This document shows positions 1 through 11,384 of a DNA stretch of 64,000 nt, piece after piece. The stretch covers positions 372,001 through 436,000 of the forward strand of contig JAHQIW010003596.1 in NCBI GenBank assembly GCA_019055375.1. The letters are read 5' to 3'. The translations under genes were made by a program, and so were the position numbers. The notes beneath the pieces are model-generated. The model ran no database searches. It was not told where the DNA came from and was given only the letters and a program-made list of their open reading frames with translations. The DNA comes from Parelaphostrongylus tenuis. Lineage: Eukaryota; Nematoda; Chromadorea; Rhabditida; Metastrongylidae. The stretch's first letter is position 1. Every line of letters starts with the position of its first letter.

Positions 1-765
1 GGAGAGGAACTTCTCATGGGAGAGCTAGTAGCAGTTCGATAGCTGAGCTTGAGGCTACAGCCCCACGTCGCCGGTTCTTCAAAAACCCTCTTTTAATGCT
101 GTATACTCCACACAAAATTAGCGCATATTTCTCGCCGGACGGGCCTCTTCATTTGGACTTTTAGTAATCATAAAATAGAGTAGTGCTTCCTGATGCCAGC
201 GCTACGTATATATCGTGAAGAAGAGCGTTTCTCTGCAACGCAACTGGTGGAGTACTTTAGATTCTATGTGTGAGGAAGAGCGATCTGGAGCCAATTCACG
301 TCGCGGCGGGTTGCGGCGGCCACGTGGACTGGTGACGCGATACATCTCTACGCGCTCATAGGCTCGAAAATCGATGATCGCGTCACAGGTCTCCGCAGGC
401 AACGCTCACGTGAATTCGCGCAGGTCCGCGTTGCTCCCAGATAGGAATTCGACTTACTACCAGCCGCGCTGCAGCTTATTTTACCTGCTGCATTTCAGAG
501 AAGTGGTGTTTTCAGGATATAAGCACAACGGTGAAATCAAATGTGATTACGCTATCAAATGATTCAAAAAGTCCAAAGAAAGAGCTACGGAAAATAAGCG
601 CGTCTAAAGCCAAGAAATCTCCTGAAGCAACGTCAAAAAAGCTTTTTGAAAGCGGGCGACATGGGGCTGTATCCCCAAGTCTCAACTTTCGAATAACCAA
701 AAAAAGAACTGTTAAAAATTCATCTCCAGCAGTAGAGATCGCTTTTTCATTTGTCCTCTGCTAAT
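1..765. repeat. Foldback element, family F copy 1
   Basis: The two halves are imperfect inverted copies. The left half carries a block reading GGCTACAGCCCCACGTCGCC near 50-72, followed by CGCATATTTCTCGCCGGACG. The right half carries the reverse complement near 600-680, with GGGCGACATGGGGCTGTATC. The centre is near 400. The same arms recur at 44.6, 46.6, 47.8, 50.1, 54.6 and 58.6 kb. No transposase-like protein is visible. The 77-codon open stretch at 531-764 is the arm sequence read through and is not treated as a gene. The left end may be cut by the window edge. Confidence 0.75.
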
Positions 766-804
766 CAGTGAGAACCGTATTTTTTCTTCATAGTTCTCTT
801 ACAG

Positions 805-1062
805 CAGTTCTTGAGGAGTACGTATAAAGTTCATCCACTTTTTCATAGTGTATGTAAAGTGACTTGCGAAATTTGCGATCGTGTATTCAAAATTTGTCAA
901 GGTAGAGCCAACGGAGAAAACGATGGTAAGAGCAGAATAAAACCGAAGATAATTCCGAAATTTATCAATAATGCTAATGTGAAATACTTAATTGCTAGGC
1001 CGAAGCAAAAGGCAAAACGAGAACCACTTCCATATATTTTGTGTGAAATAAGTGTAAAATAA
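805..1062 (+). CDS. Candidate terminal exon, unknown protein
   Basis: After a good acceptor (TTCTCTTACAG) an 86-codon frame runs open to TAA. It begins QFLRSTYKVHPLF, contains the pair CEICDRVFKIC and then a lysine-rich tail ending LCEISVK. The cysteines resemble the start of a zinc finger, but the matching histidines are absent, so no function is proposed. A possible internal donor (CAAG|GTAGAG, about position 902) could end the exon earlier. No upstream exon was identified: the sequence before it is the family F foldback. This could be a chance open frame. Confidence 0.3.
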   Translation, partial: QFLRSTYKVHPLFHSVCKVTCEICDRVFKICQGRANGENDGKSRIKPKIIPKFINNANVKYLIARPKQKAKREPLPYILCEISVK

Positions 1063-1533
1063 CATCCGCAAGAATGCTGAAGTAGGATCATTCGTGCGGC
1101 TTTACATGGGGTGGATTTATCAAGTTTTCATCACACCATCGAGGCCTTCACACTGCTTTTTCTCTTGACCATGCTTTTGGCTGCTACCAGAAATTATCTG
1201 CTAAGAGAATTGCTCTGATGAGCAAAAATCAGCTGAATATAACTAGGTTGAAGCTGCAGTGGACATTGTGAAGTTTCAGTGCTTTTTCTAATAGCCTATT
1301 CATTTTTAATGGCAGGGTACGATGCGAATTGCAACCACATGCGATGCTTGGTTTCGTGTATCGGGACTTTTCTGCCATTTTGTGATTCCCAGATCAATTC
1401 AGCAGACGGATGTCTGCTAACATCCATCAAGTAGGGTAAAACACACCCGAGAGAAAGGTACAGTGAGGGCCTTGATGGTGTAGTGTGTAAAATGGGAGCT
1501 CTCAGAAAAGGTAATCGCAGTTTCGAAGCTCAC

Positions 1534-1596
1534 TTGATGTTTTGAGTTTTGCTCGTTTTTCAGCTTTCTTGTAAAAGTACTTTAGATCGTACCTTG
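1534..1596 (-). CDS. Candidate internal exon, unknown protein
   Basis: This 63-base minus-strand stretch lies between a strong acceptor (TTCTTTCTTTACAG) and a GTGAGC donor. It encodes RYDLKYFYKKAEKRAKLK and starts and ends in phase 1. It is on the same strand as, and about 1 kb downstream of, the P450 fragments, but the charged sequence does not match a P450 C-terminus I know. The same frame is also open upstream of the acceptor with a hydrophobic stretch, so the splice call is not certain. Confidence 0.3.
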
Positions 1597-2618
1597 CTGT
1601 AAAGAAAGAATAGGTAGCAAAATAAAAGCCAAAATAAAACAAGAATTTCGAAGCTGATGCATGAATGGCTGGGTTTTTACATTGAATGATTTTGCCTGTT
1701 CCACGAATACCCAATATATTCCGATTAGAGGGTAAAAAATAATTAGAACTACTTTCCTGCTCTATCCAGACATTCGATCATATTCTTTTCACACTTCAGT
1801 AGGATCTGACAAAACGTTTATTTGAACTTTTGAAATGATTCAAAAGTTTGATAAAGCATTTCAACCATTTTTGCTTGTCTGATCCAACAAGCGGAAAAAG
1901 CTGTTTGACCTCGTTCAAGCGCTTTAAAGTAATGTGGTGAATTTTCCACATAAATGTGGTGTAAACAAAACTTCTGCGTGGCATAACAGCTTGTCGGAGA
2001 ACCATGAACCCTTTCAATACCGCCCAATCGCATCCAGGTATCGAATTCTTTGTTTATTCACTAATCGGTAGGCACTAAAGCTTTAGTAAATTAGTTTTTG
2101 AGATAACCGTTAGGTTTTATTTATTATGCGGCTCGCAAAATGTTGAAAGGATTATAAAGAGCTTGAAAGGCTTTGAAAATTTGTTCTAAAGGGCCCTATT
2201 TATAATACCTAGGGACACTACAGCGTCCAAATGGTACGGAATGGACTCAATAGAAATCGAGCGGTATTAAGATGATAGATTTGTAGATGTGATTTAGTAC
2301 TTTCATCTTTTAGAAAAAGGCAAGTTGAGAAATGATCTGAAATGAGGAAGTGTAATATATATAAAGACAACATAAACATTTTTCACAGTGAGGAAGCTAT
2401 AAAAAATAAGGCATTAGCAGTTCGAAAGTTTCGAAGATATTATTACGACAAAAGGTGCAAATTCATGGAGCTGATCGTATGCTTCGCATAAAATTGAAAT
2501 ATATCTAACAAGAGAGATTGAAGAGCTGAATCAAGTTGCCTGTCCTTCCGCTGCCTTTTTTTCATATCACTAAAAACGTCTCAGACCATACAAATTTTGA
2601 AAAGAAAACGAAACATAC

Positions 2619-3102
2619 ATGATGTCGTATTCCAGTAACAGGTCCAAGTTCCCAACTCTTCTCCAAAAGCTTGTAAAAAATTTTATGATGCAAATTATTG
2701 TGATGAAGTGACTGAGGCTGACCAAGTGCACATCGAGCTAAAACATCAGATGTGTGGTTTTGAAACAAACTGAAATAACCAATGTTAACGAAAATCTTGA
2801 CAATTTAAAGATAATTGAGGGACAAAATTAACTTCCCACAACTAATGGATGTCGATTTATATTTCCAAACAGCTATAATCTGATTTTTTATTAGAATTCT
2901 TAACGTAAAAAAAGATTCTCACAGAGGAGATAATTCATTAAATCAATGCATATACTAGCCTTCTTCATATTATTGGCGGACATTGCTTGACTAGTAATGT
3001 ATCTCAACCGCTTCCATCGAGCACCTCTAGATGCGAACATGTGTACGTTTTCGTCCACTACTGGGTCGGGATCCAACAGCATTGGCTGAATTTTGACTAA
3101 AG
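2619..3102 (-). pseudogene. Cytochrome P450 fragments (two exons)
   Basis: P450s are haem-thiolate monooxygenases, usually ER-anchored. Two minus-strand exon-like pieces carry recognisable P450 signatures. The first (about 3102-2956, after a TTTATAG acceptor) reads LLDPDPVVDENVHMF and then ASRGARWKRLR...NNMKK, which is the helix C WxxxR region of CYP3-clan enzymes such as nematode CYP13/CYP25. The second (2769-2619, acceptor TATTTCAG, donor GTATGT) reads DVLARCALGQPQSLHHNN, the conserved segment after helix E. Between them a family member should have about 40 more residues, but only about 190 bases without a clear exon are present, and the phases do not join. I found neither the N-terminal anchor nor the I-helix, ExxR or haem-cysteine motifs within 2 kb on this strand. 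This is most likely a decayed or partial P450; a real gene with missed exons is possible. Confidence 0.6.
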
Positions 3103-3279
3103 CTATAAAGCAAGAAAAAAAACTTTTGTTGTTCACGTGAATAGTCAAAATGGAGGTCGCTACCAGAGATAGAAATAGGTTTTCCAACCTATAACTTGTA
3201 TCTGTAACTGGTACTTTGACTCATTCCGTAACTTTCCTTTGTTCAGCAAACACGAGATTGTTAACATTTTATTTATTAT

Positions 3280-3485
3280 TTAATACGTTTATTTTGTACA
3301 AAATGGTACAACAGAATTTGTATCAGTGGCTAACGTTTTGGCAGTTTCGCCTTTGTCAGAACCATCTAAGTGGATTGAACGTCAATTTTGTTCTTATAGT
3401 TTCTGAAGAAGGCGAAACTGCCGTAACGTTAGCCACTGAAACGAACTTTAATGGTACCACTTTGCACGAAATTAACGTGTATTAA
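3280..3485. repeat. Palindromic MITE with GGCTAACGTT arms
   Basis: The two arms (about 3280-3360 and 3400-3485) are near-perfect inverted copies: CAGTGGCTAACGTTTTGGCA on the left and TGCCGTAACGTTAGCCACTG on the right. Outer parts match too (AAATGGTACAAC against TTAATGGTACCA). The loop is about 40 bases. It has no coding capacity and looks like a non-autonomous DNA transposon. A one-armed relative is at 25.1 kb. Confidence 0.75.
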
Positions 3486-3524
3486 CAATATCGTGTTCAC
3501 AAACAAAAGAAGTCGCAGGCGATG

Positions 3525-3875
3525 TGCAAAAACGTTTGCGTCAGTTGGAATTCGAATCCACATTTCACTCTATCCGGGAGCGTATGCTAAGATGGCATCA
3601 CCGACGCTCGCTTTGCACAACTCCACGCTGCAACGCTTTATCTGCCAACAACCAACCGTCGACGGCACCGACGCCCGTTTTGACATCACTCTTTCTACAG
3701 ATGACGTGCTCTAACGTAGAAAGATCGGGGATCGGTAGTGCAAAGATTCAGCACCCACTCTTGGATAGAGTGAAATGTAGGTTCGAATCCCAGCTGAAGC
3801 AAGCGTTTTTTTACACCACTCTGCATCATTGGGTATATTGTAACATCATAATCCCGCAAGAGGCGGTCAAATAAA
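3525..3875. repeat. Inverted pair of SINE-A copies
   Basis: The left half (about 3525-3710) is a minus-strand tRNA-derived SINE: its box B reverse complement appears as GGAATTCGAATCC, followed by CACTCTATCCGGGAGCG. The right half (about 3720-3875) is plus strand, with box B TAGGTTCGAATCC and the SINE tail TACACCACTCTGCATCATTG ending GGTCAAATAAAAA. They meet head to head. SINEs of this kind are copied by a retroelement reverse transcriptase and transcribed by Pol III. The open frames across it are not treated as genes. Confidence 0.65.
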
Positions 3876-4004
3876 AACGATTTTCAAAGTTACAGGATTA
3901 TTCAATCAATGCCGATGTTAATCGATGGTGAGCATTGGGAATTATTTTGAATCAGTCTGGAAAAAAAAACTGAAGCGATTAGATAGAAAGCTTTTAACCG
4001 CTTT

Positions 4005-4475
4005 TTGCACTGTTATGATGTTACGAATTTGCCCAGTAATAAAGAGTGACTGCAAAACTATCGCGTCAGGCGGGACTCGAACCTACATCTCACTCTATCC
4101 AGGACGCGTGCTCGAACCCGCTGCACTACTGACTTCCATTTTGCATACCACTCATTCTACGCTTTCTACGGCGCAGAAGTTTTGCACATCACTCTTCATC
4201 ACTGGGTATATTCGTAACATCACAAGACTGCAAAAAGGTTAAATAAAAATTTCCTTTTGATTATTCAATATCGAATATCTGTCAGCGTGAGTGGGTTCAT
4301 TGTCGATACCGACTACCCGTGACATAACGTTGACGGTTGGCGGCTGACAGATAGATGCGTTGTAGCGTAGAAAGTGATGAGCAAAATGAGAGTCAGTAGT
4401 GCAGCGGGTTAGAGTACGCGCTCCCGGATAGAGTGAGATGTGGGTTCGAGTCCCGCCTGATGCGAAAAGTGGAGC
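4005..4475. repeat. SINE-A cluster (three partial copies)
   Basis: There is a minus-strand copy at about 4010-4170 (GTCAGGCGGGACTCGAACCT, then CTCACTCTATCCAGGACGCG), a plus-strand tail at about 4180-4250 (TTTTGCACATCACTCTTCAT, ending TTAAATAAAAA), and a plus-strand body at about 4360-4475 (TAGTGCAGCGGGTTAGAG as box A, GGGTTCGAGTCCCGCC as box B). The box A/box B spacing is tRNA-like, but the surrounding arms do not fold into a full cloverleaf. Confidence 0.65.
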
Positions 4476-4479
4476 GTTC

Positions 4480-5850
4480 CAAATTAGATCTCTTGATTCT
4501 AAAAAGTTCACAGTAGGCATGCAAACAAAACATCTTAATTGACCTTGTTCCGAAACTCCGAGCTTAGTTGAATAAATGTGTTAATGTCTCACAATTCTCG
4601 CATGAAAGCAGCTGAAGTATTGCTGCGAAATATTTCGAATCACTTTTACGTCACTGATTATCACCGTTGGAAGTCCACCTTGCATCACATCAAAAACGGT
4701 ACCATAGTGCTTGGCTAGTCTGCCAAACGTAAAAGTTGCAGTTGGAGATTGGAAGATATTGAGATTTTCAGTGATAAAATGTGTTGAAGGAAGAATAGAG
4801 AAGCCACAGTTTATAAGACGAGCATGATCATAGTGGCGCCTGAAATCTCGCTATACAAAAATTGAAATCTAGATATGAACAAGATCTGTTTTGTTTCATT
4901 TCCTCCTCGAAACATTCAAAAAAAAAACACAGAATAAGGATATAGGAATATCATTTCACTTTATAAAAGGAAGAATATCAGACAAACGGCGACTGATAGT
5001 AATAATACGAGCAAATCTCATTACCAGGCGCGTCTACAAGTTGTGAACTAGAACAAATATAATCAAGACTAGTGTGTAAAGCGATGATTTGCTGGAGCAG
5101 CAGTGTGAATCGGTGATACGACTGCATTCCACAGTGAGTAAGTGAAAATAAACAGCATATCAATTGCTTCCAATGAAAGTATGATGATGGCAGTTATTTC
5201 CGGCAAAAATTTATAAAACAAATTAGCACAAAGAAAACTCTTTTCTATGACATATTTCACCAATAACATGTAGAGCTTCTGTTGCAGTACTTATAAACGC
5301 CCTGAGGCTATATGGGAACTAAATATGGTGTAAATTTGTACAAAAGTAGCCTCGCACATGAACTGAGGCACAAGTGTATTCAGTGAAGACCTCCTTCTTT
5401 TCAATGTACCACATTGATTAATACCTTGTTTACACATAATCGTTTCTATATATACGTGTGTCTCTGTGCTTGTTTGCATACTCGTTGCAGTTTCCACGTA
5501 GATTCTGTCAAAAGCGCAATGACTGACGAGAAGGTACATTAAAAGAGCCGAACTCACCTGACTCAAGTTTTCCACAAGTCTACTTTGAAAGGAGCTAATA
5601 AGTAGGCCTAAAACATACCTAGACAGCAAAGTGCATAAATGCCGTCCACCTAGAAGCACCACAATAAGGGATCTCTCATTAAAAAACATGACCATTTTGG
5701 TATCCACTGAGCGAAGTGCGATCACTTTGCAGGTCTATTCCACGGGAAGAACAAATGGAGAATTGGAAATTGTCATGGAAAACTGTCGAGTTGCACAGCT
5801 TATAAATACATATTAACGAGTGTTATGCAAAATCACGAAAAAGAGAGCTT
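4480..5850. other. No recognised element or gene
   Basis: Two overlapping open stretches occur on opposite strands: 5291-5725 minus, with internal donors (CAG|GTGAGT at about 5555), and 5631-5816 plus, ending REIVMENC-like text. Either could be an exon, but the strand cannot be decided by eye. The rest shows no motif, tandem repeat or homology I can name. Confidence 0.3.
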
Positions 5851-6040
5851 TTAGATATACCCAATGATGAAGAGTGATGTGCAAAACTTCTGCGTCAGGC
5901 GGGACTAAAACTCGCATTTCACTCTATTCGAGAGCGCGCGCGCTCTGTCCCGTTGAACTATTGACGCCCGTTTTACCATTACTCCTTCTAAGCCACAACG
6001 CATCTATCTGACAGCAGCCAACCGTCAACGGTTTGGCCCT
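5850..6040 (-). repeat. SINE-A copy
   Basis: A minus-strand SINE-A copy: tail reverse complement ACCCAATGATGAAGAGTGAT, then GTCAGGCGGGACTAAAACTC (decayed box B) and CGCTCTGTCCCGTTGAAC in the box A region, ending with the ACGCATCTATCTGACAGCAG block shared with the copy at 4.36 kb. Confidence 0.6.
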
Positions 6041-6044
6041 GGTG

Positions 6045-7850
6045 TGGCAACAGAGGTTTTAGTAGCAATTGCACCGAAAAGCATTAGTTGCTGCTTGTTA
6101 ATTGAGATTTGGAAATCAATATACATGAGTGATTTACAACAAAAGGACCCCTTAATTTTTAGTATAATGAGAAAGCAATCTTCAAATTCCAAAATTCGGC
6201 CATGAACATGTGTAGAAATCGATCGGTTAATTGCACCTGAACATAAAGTTGTCTAATATACATCCCGTCCCGTCGTTTTTAGGGCAAGATTCTCAGTCGT
6301 GAAATCTCGGATTAAGTGCGCTATCCAAATTTACACTTTACTGATGCTCAAGACCCTCCAGTCAAAATATCTATTTGAGCACACCTCTTCTCACAACTAC
6401 TGAAATTAACAGTTTTCAGCTGGTTTAGAATACCATGAAGAAATTTGACCCTTCTTGAACGAGAATTTTTGATATAATTGCCGTTCTTGCATGGAGCTTC
6501 ATGGCATACAAGGAGAAGGGTACCCATAGAAGGCAGTAGGGTGGCAAGGAGGTCTTTAATGTACTGATGGACCTTCAGAAACGGTTTGATTGAAGTTATT
6601 TGGAAAGTTCAAAAGTGGACGAGATTAAGGTGAGCATCTCGAGAGCATAATGAATCACGAAGAAACAGGTGAAGCACGCAAAATTGAAACGTATAACCAG
6701 TGACAAAGGTTGCAGCGGTGAATAATGTTCACAGTAAAGTATGAGTGAATAATAAAGAGTAAATCCAAAAAAAACGATAGAACACAGTTTTTTCTGTTAT
6801 ACCATAAAGGTCTCGACCCATGAAGCACACCATTCATTGAATATTATTGAGAGTTGCTGATGAACTGAGATCTCACGCAGTGTTCATCATTAATCTCCAC
6901 ACTTTCATTGTTCTTCAGTTTTTAATCATTCTGTTGACCTCTTGAGATTGTACGAAATGAAACGATATTAAAGCTCTAAAACTTACATTGTAATACTTTA
7001 TTCCAGGAGTGCAAAATAATAATTTACCTACTTGTTTGAAGATTTTTTTCATTTACGGCTGAGCACAAAGATGAATTTGTGCCGACATCACGAACAGGAG
7101 TTAATTTTGGTTGAAATATGAATAAATAAAATTAAGACAACATATAAGTGCTTAACAACGGTTCCGAATATGACCTTTTCGCAAGCTCTTGAGAAATGCG
7201 GTGTTTTAGAGGACGTATTGGCATGGATCTTGATATCGATGTCAAAGCGAAATGTCTTCTATGGTACTCTACTGTTTACCGACGATAAATATTATTCAAT
7301 GACAACAAAAATCAGAATTCTGGAAATTTTTTGTTATGGTAAAGCATCAGCCTTTCCTGCTGGGCAAAGATTCCGCGCTAGATTTTTGGCGATCAATCGA
7401 AACGAAATACTAAGTATTCCAAGTGACTCGGTTTTTAAAAAGGCTTTTTCATGAAATTGCAGCAGTGAAGATAAAATTGCGCTACACATCGTTGCGTGAT
7501 ATTGCGAGTATTTCTGTCATTTACTTGTAAACTTCTTCTATACTTCGTAGAGAAAATTCCAAGGTTTTTTGCTGGTGTTGTAGAAAATACTTCGGCCTAC
7601 TGTTTTGTGAGCTTTCAAAGTTATCAATTTCCTTTTACACTACCGAAGAAATTCTCTAGCTAGCCTAAACCTAATCAGAATAGGCATGCACACGTGCCGC
7701 ACATCATGAGGTAAACGCTTTTGTGGAGTTTGGAATAAAAAAAGCGGAAAAAATTGACCTATAAATTAGGCGACACAAATCATGTGAGTGCTATTTTGAA
7801 GGAACTGCCCATATCCTTGTACCACCTCAAAATTGATGGAAAACAGGGAT
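6045..7850. other. No recognised element; one weak open frame
   Basis: Apart from a 95-codon plus-strand open frame starting ATG at 7170 (MTFSQALEKCGVLEDV..., ending at 7454), which I do not recognise and which has no flanking splice support, I see nothing to annotate here. Confidence 0.3.
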
Positions 7851-7854
7851 TTTA

Positions 7855-8340
7855 TTCTAAATCCCATCGTGCAGTCTCCATCCACATCAAACAATTCAGC
7901 CACATATCTACCAGTTTGAAGATTTCGCAAAAGTGAAATTGGCGATCTTTCGATTTGAAGAAAATTTGAAGATTCTGCACGATTCCGGAGATCTCTAGAA
8001 CCTCTTGCTTTTCAGAAAGTGCTCCATCGAACGGAATAAGTGATAGCCGTTTAGCGCCATGTCCAGGGTGTACTGCAAACACTCCAAAACCTCCCAATCA
8101 AAGCTGCCAAATGATTCTTTGCTGCGTTTTCTGTGTGAGTTTTACGTTGTCACTCAATATGTAATGACAGTGGAACAGAAGACAAATTTCTTCCTTGAAC
8201 AATTTCATTTTGAAGGCAGTGTAGACAATTGATACATCGTTCAATGGGAATGTATACAAGCTCTCTGATGAGCTCAAATTCGCACAAAATACGTGTGTAA
8301 TTTTTTTTTCTCAGGCAATACGACAGAACTTTTTTCTGCA
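7855..8340 (-). pseudogene. mariner transposase relic (C-terminal half)
   Basis: Read on the minus strand across several frameshifts, the text follows a mariner transposase: SDNVKLTQKTQQRI (normally QDNARPH..KKTR, carrying the second catalytic Asp), then FDWEVL, YHLFRSMEHFLKSKRF, an FFKSKD block and DVDGDC near the C-terminus (normally DxDGDY). Mariner enzymes cut and paste at TA sites using a D,D34D triad. The SPDLxPSD segment with the third Asp is corrupted to LDMALNG. Multiple stops and shifts show it is long dead. No terminal inverted repeats were found. Confidence 0.7.
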
Positions 8341-8399
8341 ACCTAGTGGTAAGGTGTCACATGACTGAGTTTCCGTTTCATGTGATTCCGATTTTGAAT

Positions 8400-9500
8400 C
8401 ATTGATGAACATGAGTCTCTCGAAATAAGATGATTCAAAGATAGGGAGAAATAAGGAACCCAATGAAGTTTTAATTATGTTATATTTTTGTTTATTTATT
8501 CTATTTTATTTTGTATAATTATTATTCAGCTGCAACTTTTCATTTCAACTACAGAAAAGCTGGAACTAACATTTTCTGTTTAACTTGCGGACGACGCGGT
8601 TTCCGGCTGGCGGCCGGTTCAGAAGGTTACGAGGAGAGGCTGGCTGCGTGCATCTTCATACTTTTTTGTCAGTATATAGGATTTCTTGGCCAGCAAATAG
8701 TCAAGTGTTGGAGGAGACTCCAATAAAGTTTTAATTGAAGGAAGCATCATTCTAGTGCTTTCATAACGCTCACTTTTGAAAAGAAAAAGGCATGTACACA
8801 AGAGAACGCTATAACGAAAATCTTTCCAGAGCAGTTCTATGCTATATCACCCATACTTGTTCACATTTGAGTTATAAATGTTTCTTACTCCTTCCAGTTT
8901 TCTCATACTCTTATTGCATGTAGTGCATAAAATTCATCATAATGATTGGAAATTAGAGAGTTATGATGGTTTGTCACAAATGATGTTGCTCATTGTATGC
9001 GATCTTGCTTCATCGATAATTTTTCAAATATTAGTGTAGTTCAGAAGTTAGAAACTTGGTTGAATCATAGAGAACCGTTTGTTCTGTCTTTATATTGACA
9101 CCAGCTTTTTATTACCTGCTTTTCTGTATTACGAGCACATTATATGGCAGCTATTTCAACACTGGGCAGCACTTACGGATTTTGCATGCTTTACGTGATT
9201 CTTCTCAGTCGAATGTCACCTAAGTGATCTCTGTGCCCAACTTCAGCCAATTGCAGCCTTCTATCAGTACACCGAAGTCTCAAGGCACTTGTCTGCGATT
9301 TATATCACCCGTAGCTGATATCAATGTGCAATTTTTCCCGTGCCGTATGCATCATTGGGTCGTATCCGGGGATAGTTCTTGAACTGCCAGGTTCAAGAAA
9401 GTTCGCTTAACACTGGTGCAGTGGATGCAGTGTATAGCCAATCGAGAAATGTGCTGTCGCTCAAAATCTCCTATTTGAGAGAAACAGGGACACGTGTTCA
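8400..9500. other. No confident gene
   Basis: One minus-strand open stretch (about 8801-8619) reads like protein (for example RMMLPSIKTLLESPPTLDY), but it has only weak splice sites. Nothing else is recognised in this interval. Confidence 0.3.
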
Positions 9501-9528
9501 AAGCTACATCGTGCGCTAGTGCAGCAAG

Positions 9529-10385
9529 TCAGTCGATTCCTACAAACTGGGGTATAATTGGGACTTGATTATGAAACAGACAAAAGACCATGACCAGCAG
9601 GAAGGCGAGGAATGAGAAAATTTGACAACCGATGAGATCAAGAGAACGCCGCTGCTTCGTGCTTTCAGGTGAGCGTAGTGCCATTGACCCGACGTAAAAG
9701 ATTACTGGAACGACCACTCATCTTTTAATACCCCAATCTGGGATGGGGTATTATGCCGAGAGAGATTATTTAAGGTCGTAAATCACTTGTATCTAGCAAA
9801 TAATACGTGATGTGATCCACAGGAGACCTCGTTCAAGATGCTACCGTTGTTAATACTCGTCAGTAGGATCTGTGAGATTGCATATAATCCAGCAATATTT
9901 ACGTACACTGGAGAGTCGACGGCACGATAAAAATGAGGAATTATGTTATGTCAGTACATTCTCTGTAGACGGGCTGAAGTGAAAGAAGGTACTTACACAC
10001 TGTATTATGATGAGCCTATTGGATGACCTGCTAAACGTGGGAGACTTTTTTCGCAGGCAACTAATAAAGTATTACTTTCCTAGACAAGACTCTACTTGTG
10101 CAAGAGAATCTACGGAGGGATAGGTGGCAAGCGATGCAAAGCCAGAGTACTGCACCGAACTTAAGTGCATGAATAGGAAAGAAATCAGAGTGGTTTCAAC
10201 AGCATATGTCTCTACCATATATCCGCATACGGGAGTTCCAGAAGTCGGAAAATGTCTATGGTCAACGCTTGGACAATTCACTGCAACTACGTCCGCAAAA
10301 TCAAACTCAGACAGTTTGCGATGGACGTGTACGGCAACTAGTTAAAATTCAACTATCGCCCTCAGACAACATCTGGCCGCGTTCT
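9529..10385 (-). pseudogene. Possible decayed membrane-protein gene
   Basis: Three minus-strand open stretches have protein-like composition. About 10353-10072, after TTTTAACTAG, contains GTPVCGYMVETYAVETTLI. About 9960-9800 contains NIAGLYAISQILLTSINN but needs one frameshift to join upstream codons. About 9717-9529 contains LDLIGCQIFSFLAFLLVM, a clear hydrophobic segment, and stops at TGA. The hydrophobic runs suggest a multi-pass membrane protein, such as a nematode chemoreceptor or transporter, but I cannot assign a family. The frame break and the weak splice sites argue for a pseudogene or chance frames. Plus-strand frames at 10124-10430 are equally open, which lowers confidence. Confidence 0.2.
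9726..9753. repeat. Perfect 10-bp stem hairpin
   Basis: TAATACCCCA and TGGGGTATTA form a perfect 10-base-pair stem around an 8-base loop (ATCTGGGA). It is not followed by a T-run on either strand. It lies in a gap between the open stretches of the possible gene above. No known function is visible. Confidence 0.8.
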
Positions 10386-10627
10386 CAAAAAGCCAGCAAC
10401 ATTATCACGACAATGCAGGTGGTGTGGTGAATACTATTGAAGGTTTGCAAAGGTTGAACGAAGCGCTCGCGCTCAAGAAAGGATCTAGAGAAGTTTTTCC
10501 GAGCTGTTCAATGTCAGAAGTACATTGGCATAGATTGATTTCATATTTATACTCCTAAGCAGGTCAGACAATCTACTTATGGTTTGTATATTCTAAGTAT
10601 GAGCGTCATACCGTATGTTGTAGATGT

Positions 10628-10769
10628 AAAATATTATCATTTTCCAGCTAGCAGCACAGACAGAAGATGTCCTTCCGAGAAGTCAAGTGCAGTACTAGAA
10701 TCTCCAGTTTCGAGTTATCGAATTACTACTAATAATCTAGTGGAACAGCTCTTTTCGAGAAAGAATTGA
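10628..10769 (+). CDS. Weak candidate terminal exon
   Basis: After a CATTTTCCAG acceptor a frame reads SSTDRRCPSEKSSAVLES and ends FSRKN-stop at 10769. It is serine-rich and lacks any known motif. There is no identified upstream exon. It could be chance. Confidence 0.2.
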
Positions 10770-11039
10770 GGGTTCAAGAGCCATTCTTTGAAATGCTACT
10801 GCATGCGACAAAATTGTTACCAAAGCAAACATTTCGAAGATAACTGAAAAATCAAAATACGCTCACAGAAGTTCTTTCATTTCAAATATAAAGTATTCTA
10901 TGAATCGAAATTTTAAACTCACTGAGAGTTTAGTAATGTAATCAGAATTTTTCGAGCTATCAACTGACCAAAAAAATATTGGTGAAATGAGAAAATATGT
11001 TCAGTAGCAGCTAAACAATGCTTGCTTTGATAAAACCAG

Positions 11040-11205
11040 AACTCATTTTATTTGACCACGTATTGCGGCTTTATGATGTTGCAATAAAAGACGCGCTGGT
11101 AGTGCAACGGTTTAGCACACGCTCCCGGAAAGAGTGACATGTGAGTTTGAATTCCGACTGACACAGATGCTTCTACACACCATTCTATATTATCGAGTTT
11201 AATGT
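11040..11205 (+). repeat. SINE-A copy
   Basis: Plus-strand copy: box A TGGTAGTGCAACGGTTTAGC, then CACGCTCCCGGAAAGAGTGA and a decayed box B (GAGTTTGAATTCC). A short inverted tail seg (TTTGACCACGTATTGCGGCT) precedes it, again giving the head-to-head arrangement seen in other copies. Confidence 0.6.
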
Positions 11206-11384
11206 TTGCTTTCGCAATAATGTGGTTTTCGCGTCCAAAAATGCAAACTTTTGGGAGATGGCGTTAATTTTGCTGAATTTATTGTACATTTGGGCTTAGT
11301 GTAATATGTGTGAGTGAAAATCCAGGAAACTTGCTAATAGCGGCTGGTAATTAACTGGAGTAAATTAAAGAGATAGTTAACTTT

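Noticed and set aside
3524..4242. Open frames of 105-116 codons
   Set aside because: They lie in SINE-A inverted repeats and translate tRNA-like boxes.
5291..5725. 144-codon minus-strand open frame
   Set aside because: It is hydrophobic in part, but the overlapping plus-strand frame is equally protein-like, and an internal CAG|GTGAGT donor would break it. No family was recognised, so it was not called as a gene.
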